From Alphaproteobacteria bacterium (GTDB taxonomy: Bacteria; Pseudomonadota; Alphaproteobacteria; Elsterales; Elsteraceae): a DNA stretch of 6,450 nt. Made by a program: the position numbers and the translations under genes. Where the stretch lies: positions 1 to 6,450 of the forward strand of contig JAAFHH010000182.1 in assembly GCA_013297545.1 (NCBI GenBank), read 5' to 3'. Positions 5,147-6,450 of the stretch are shown piece after piece. The first letter of the stretch is position 1; each line of letters starts with the position of its first letter. The notes below the pieces were generated by a model, which was not told the DNA's origin, made no database searches, and worked only from the letters and a program-made list of their open reading frames with translations.

Positions 5147-6450
5147 TCACTCCGGCAGATGACGGGCGAGCACGTGTGCTGGCACGGGCATCAGGCGCGG
5201 CCCATCGGTCCACAGCAGCGCTGCCTCCACCGGCCGGTCTGGATAAAGCGCGCTCAGCAGTGCGTGATAGAGGGCGAGCTGGCCCAGATGGGCGGGTGCG
5301 GTCTGCTCCACCGTCGCGGGTGGCGGGCGATCGGTTTTGATGTCGACCAGCAGCACCCGGTCTGGTGCCACCGCCAGCCGATCGATCCGCCCCGCCACCG
5401 TGTGGCGACCAACCCGGCCGACGATCGGCACTTCGGCCTGGGAGCCGGCTGCGAAAATCGCCTGGAACTGCGGATCATCGAGCACCGCCAGGACCTCGGC
5501 TGCCAGTTCGGCTTGCGCGGTCGCATCCAGCCCGTGGACCGGTTGCGCCAGCAACCGGGCAGCCGTACTACCCCGCTCCTCGGGCGCCAGGGTTGGCAGA
5601 ACCTGCAGCAGCGTGTGCACCAGCCGGCCGCGGCGCAGCGCGGAGAGGCGGGTCGAGCCTGAGCGCAAGGGCGAGGCTCTGCCCGGTTGGGCCAAGGGTT
5701 CGGATGGGCTCAGCGGCTTTGGCCGTGCGGGTTCGGGCGCCGGTGGAGTGAGCGCGAACGCGGGCAGGGTGGCTGCGGTCACGCTCTGCACTGTCAGCGT
5801 CGGCCGCGCGACCGGTGCGCGCTGGGGCCGCACCACCCGGCGCACGACACCCGGGAGGTCGGGTGCGCCCGCCTCAACGCGCTCGGCATCCAGCGCATCC
5901 ATCGCGGGTCCAATGCGCTCCCACCAGCTGCCGGTGAGGCTGCGGCCCTTGCCCGGTGCGCAGCCGGCGATGATCAGGCGATCCTCGGCCCGGGTGAGGG
6001 CGACATAGAGCAGGCGGTTGTGTTCCTGCAGCCGGCGCTCGGCCGCTGCCGCGTGCAGCATGCGGGTGCGCGGATCGGCGTTGGCCGCACTCGGCGACCA
6101 GATCGGGCCAAAGCCTTGGTCCCAGAACAGGTTCTGGCGATTGCGTGCTGGGTTCGGGTCGCTCGCCGCATCGGCCAGCACGACGATCGGGGCTTGCAGG
6201 CCCTTTGCACCATGGACCGTCATGATCCGCACTTCGTTGCGGATGCCAGCGTCGTTTTCCCGCTTGATGTCGCGCCCGCTACCCTCGATCCAGCGCACGA
6301 AGCCTTGCAGAGAGGGGGGTTCGGCTGCCTCGAACCGCAGCGCCTCGCTCAACAGTTCATCGACCGGGTCGAGCGCACTGGCACCCAGCCGCGCGGCCAA
6401 CAGGGCGCGCCCGCGGTCGCGGCCGAGCACGAGGGAGAGGAATTCGTAGG
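5147..6450 (-). CDS. addA: Double-strand break repair helicase/nuclease AddA, C-terminal part
   Basis: The frame is open past the right edge (codons before the GTG at 6430 read Tyr-Glu-Phe-Leu-Ser-Leu), so only the last ~433 codons are present. AddA, with AddB, unwinds and resects broken DNA ends to load RecA. Counting from the GTG at 6430: VRIMTVHGAKGLQAPIVV (67-84) is UvrD-family motif V, and NRLLYVALTRAEDRLII (138-154) is motif VI with its catalytic-site arginine. A proline-rich linker (~200-255) follows, then the RecB-type PD-(D/E)xK nuclease: GRLVH (His272), GRID (Asp350), LVDIKT (Asp363, Lys365), and QLALY (Gln384). All nuclease residues are intact. The N-terminal Walker A and motifs Ia-IV lie outside the window. 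In many alphaproteobacteria addB precedes addA and a thioredoxin gene follows; here the next gene is an unrelated binding protein. AddA rather than UvrD or PcrA is indicated by the C-terminal nuclease. Confidence 0.93.
   Translation of the reverse strand, partial: YEFLSLVLGRDRGRALLAARLGASALDPVDELLSEALRFEAAEPPSLQGFVRWIEGSGRDIKRENDAGIRNEVRIMTVHGAKGLQAPIVVLADAASDPNPARNRQNLFWDQGFGPIWSPSAANADPRTRMLHAAAAERRLQEHNRLLYVALTRAEDRLIIAGCAPGKGRSLTGSWWERIGPAMDALDAERVEAGAPDLPGVVRRVVRPQRAPVARPTLTVQSVTAATLPAFALTPPAPEPARPKPLSPSEPLAQPGRASPLRSGSTRLSALRRGRLVHTLLQVLPTLAPEERGSTAARLLAQPVHGLDATAQAELAAEVLAVLDDPQFQAIFAAGSQAEVPIVGRVGRHTVAGRIDRLAVAPDRVLLVDIKTDRPPPATVEQTAPAHLGQLALYHALLSALYPDRPVEAALLWTDGPRLMPVPAHVLARHLPE

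Noticed and set aside
4543..6008. Plus-strand open frames opposite the binding-protein and addA genes (4543-5340, 5337-6008)
   Set aside because: Biased Arg/Ala/Ser/Pro composition and no domain; both lie opposite genes with strong family motifs.

Overview
The window looks like ordinary chromosome from a GC-rich proteobacterium, most likely an alphaproteobacterium. The pointers are an AddA-type recombination helicase/nuclease with the alphaproteobacterial style of C-terminus, a short ('minimalist') PutA without the DNA-binding domain, an amide-type periplasmic binding protein, and strong Shine-Dalgarno sequences. Genus cannot be told from the sequence alone. I see no insertion sequence, CRISPR array, tRNA or rRNA. 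Coding density is very high: the only non-coding stretches are 2, 32, 75 and 95 bases long.

Layout, left to right. Positions 1-307 (+) hold the C-terminal end of a probable Gfo/Idh/MocA-family oxidoreductase that enters from the left edge. It converges, with only two bases between stop codons, on a complete putA (310-3387, -) for a bifunctional proline dehydrogenase / glutamate-semialdehyde dehydrogenase. Upstream of putA on the same strand lie a 105-residue carboxymuconolactone decarboxylase-like protein (3420-3737), a branched-chain-amino-acid-type periplasmic binding protein (3813-5051), and the C-terminal third or so of addA (5147-6450, truncated by the right edge). The four minus-strand genes would be transcribed in the order addA, binding protein, CMD-like, putA.

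Working together: the binding protein, CMD-like gene and putA could form one transcription unit in which an imported amino acid (proline would be the obvious guess) is oxidised to glutamate by PutA. The link is positional only; no permease or ATPase genes are in the window. Two RNA structures mark this unit: an 11-bp perfect stem-loop just after the binding-protein gene, which could lower or stabilise expression at that junction, and a smaller hairpin whose 3' arm covers most of the putA ribosome binding site. addA is a DNA repair gene and is probably functionally unrelated to what follows it.

I did not find a clearly new biological system. The points most worth a second look are the CMD-like protein, which has lost both redox cysteine positions, its placement between a binding protein and putA, and the two intergenic hairpins.
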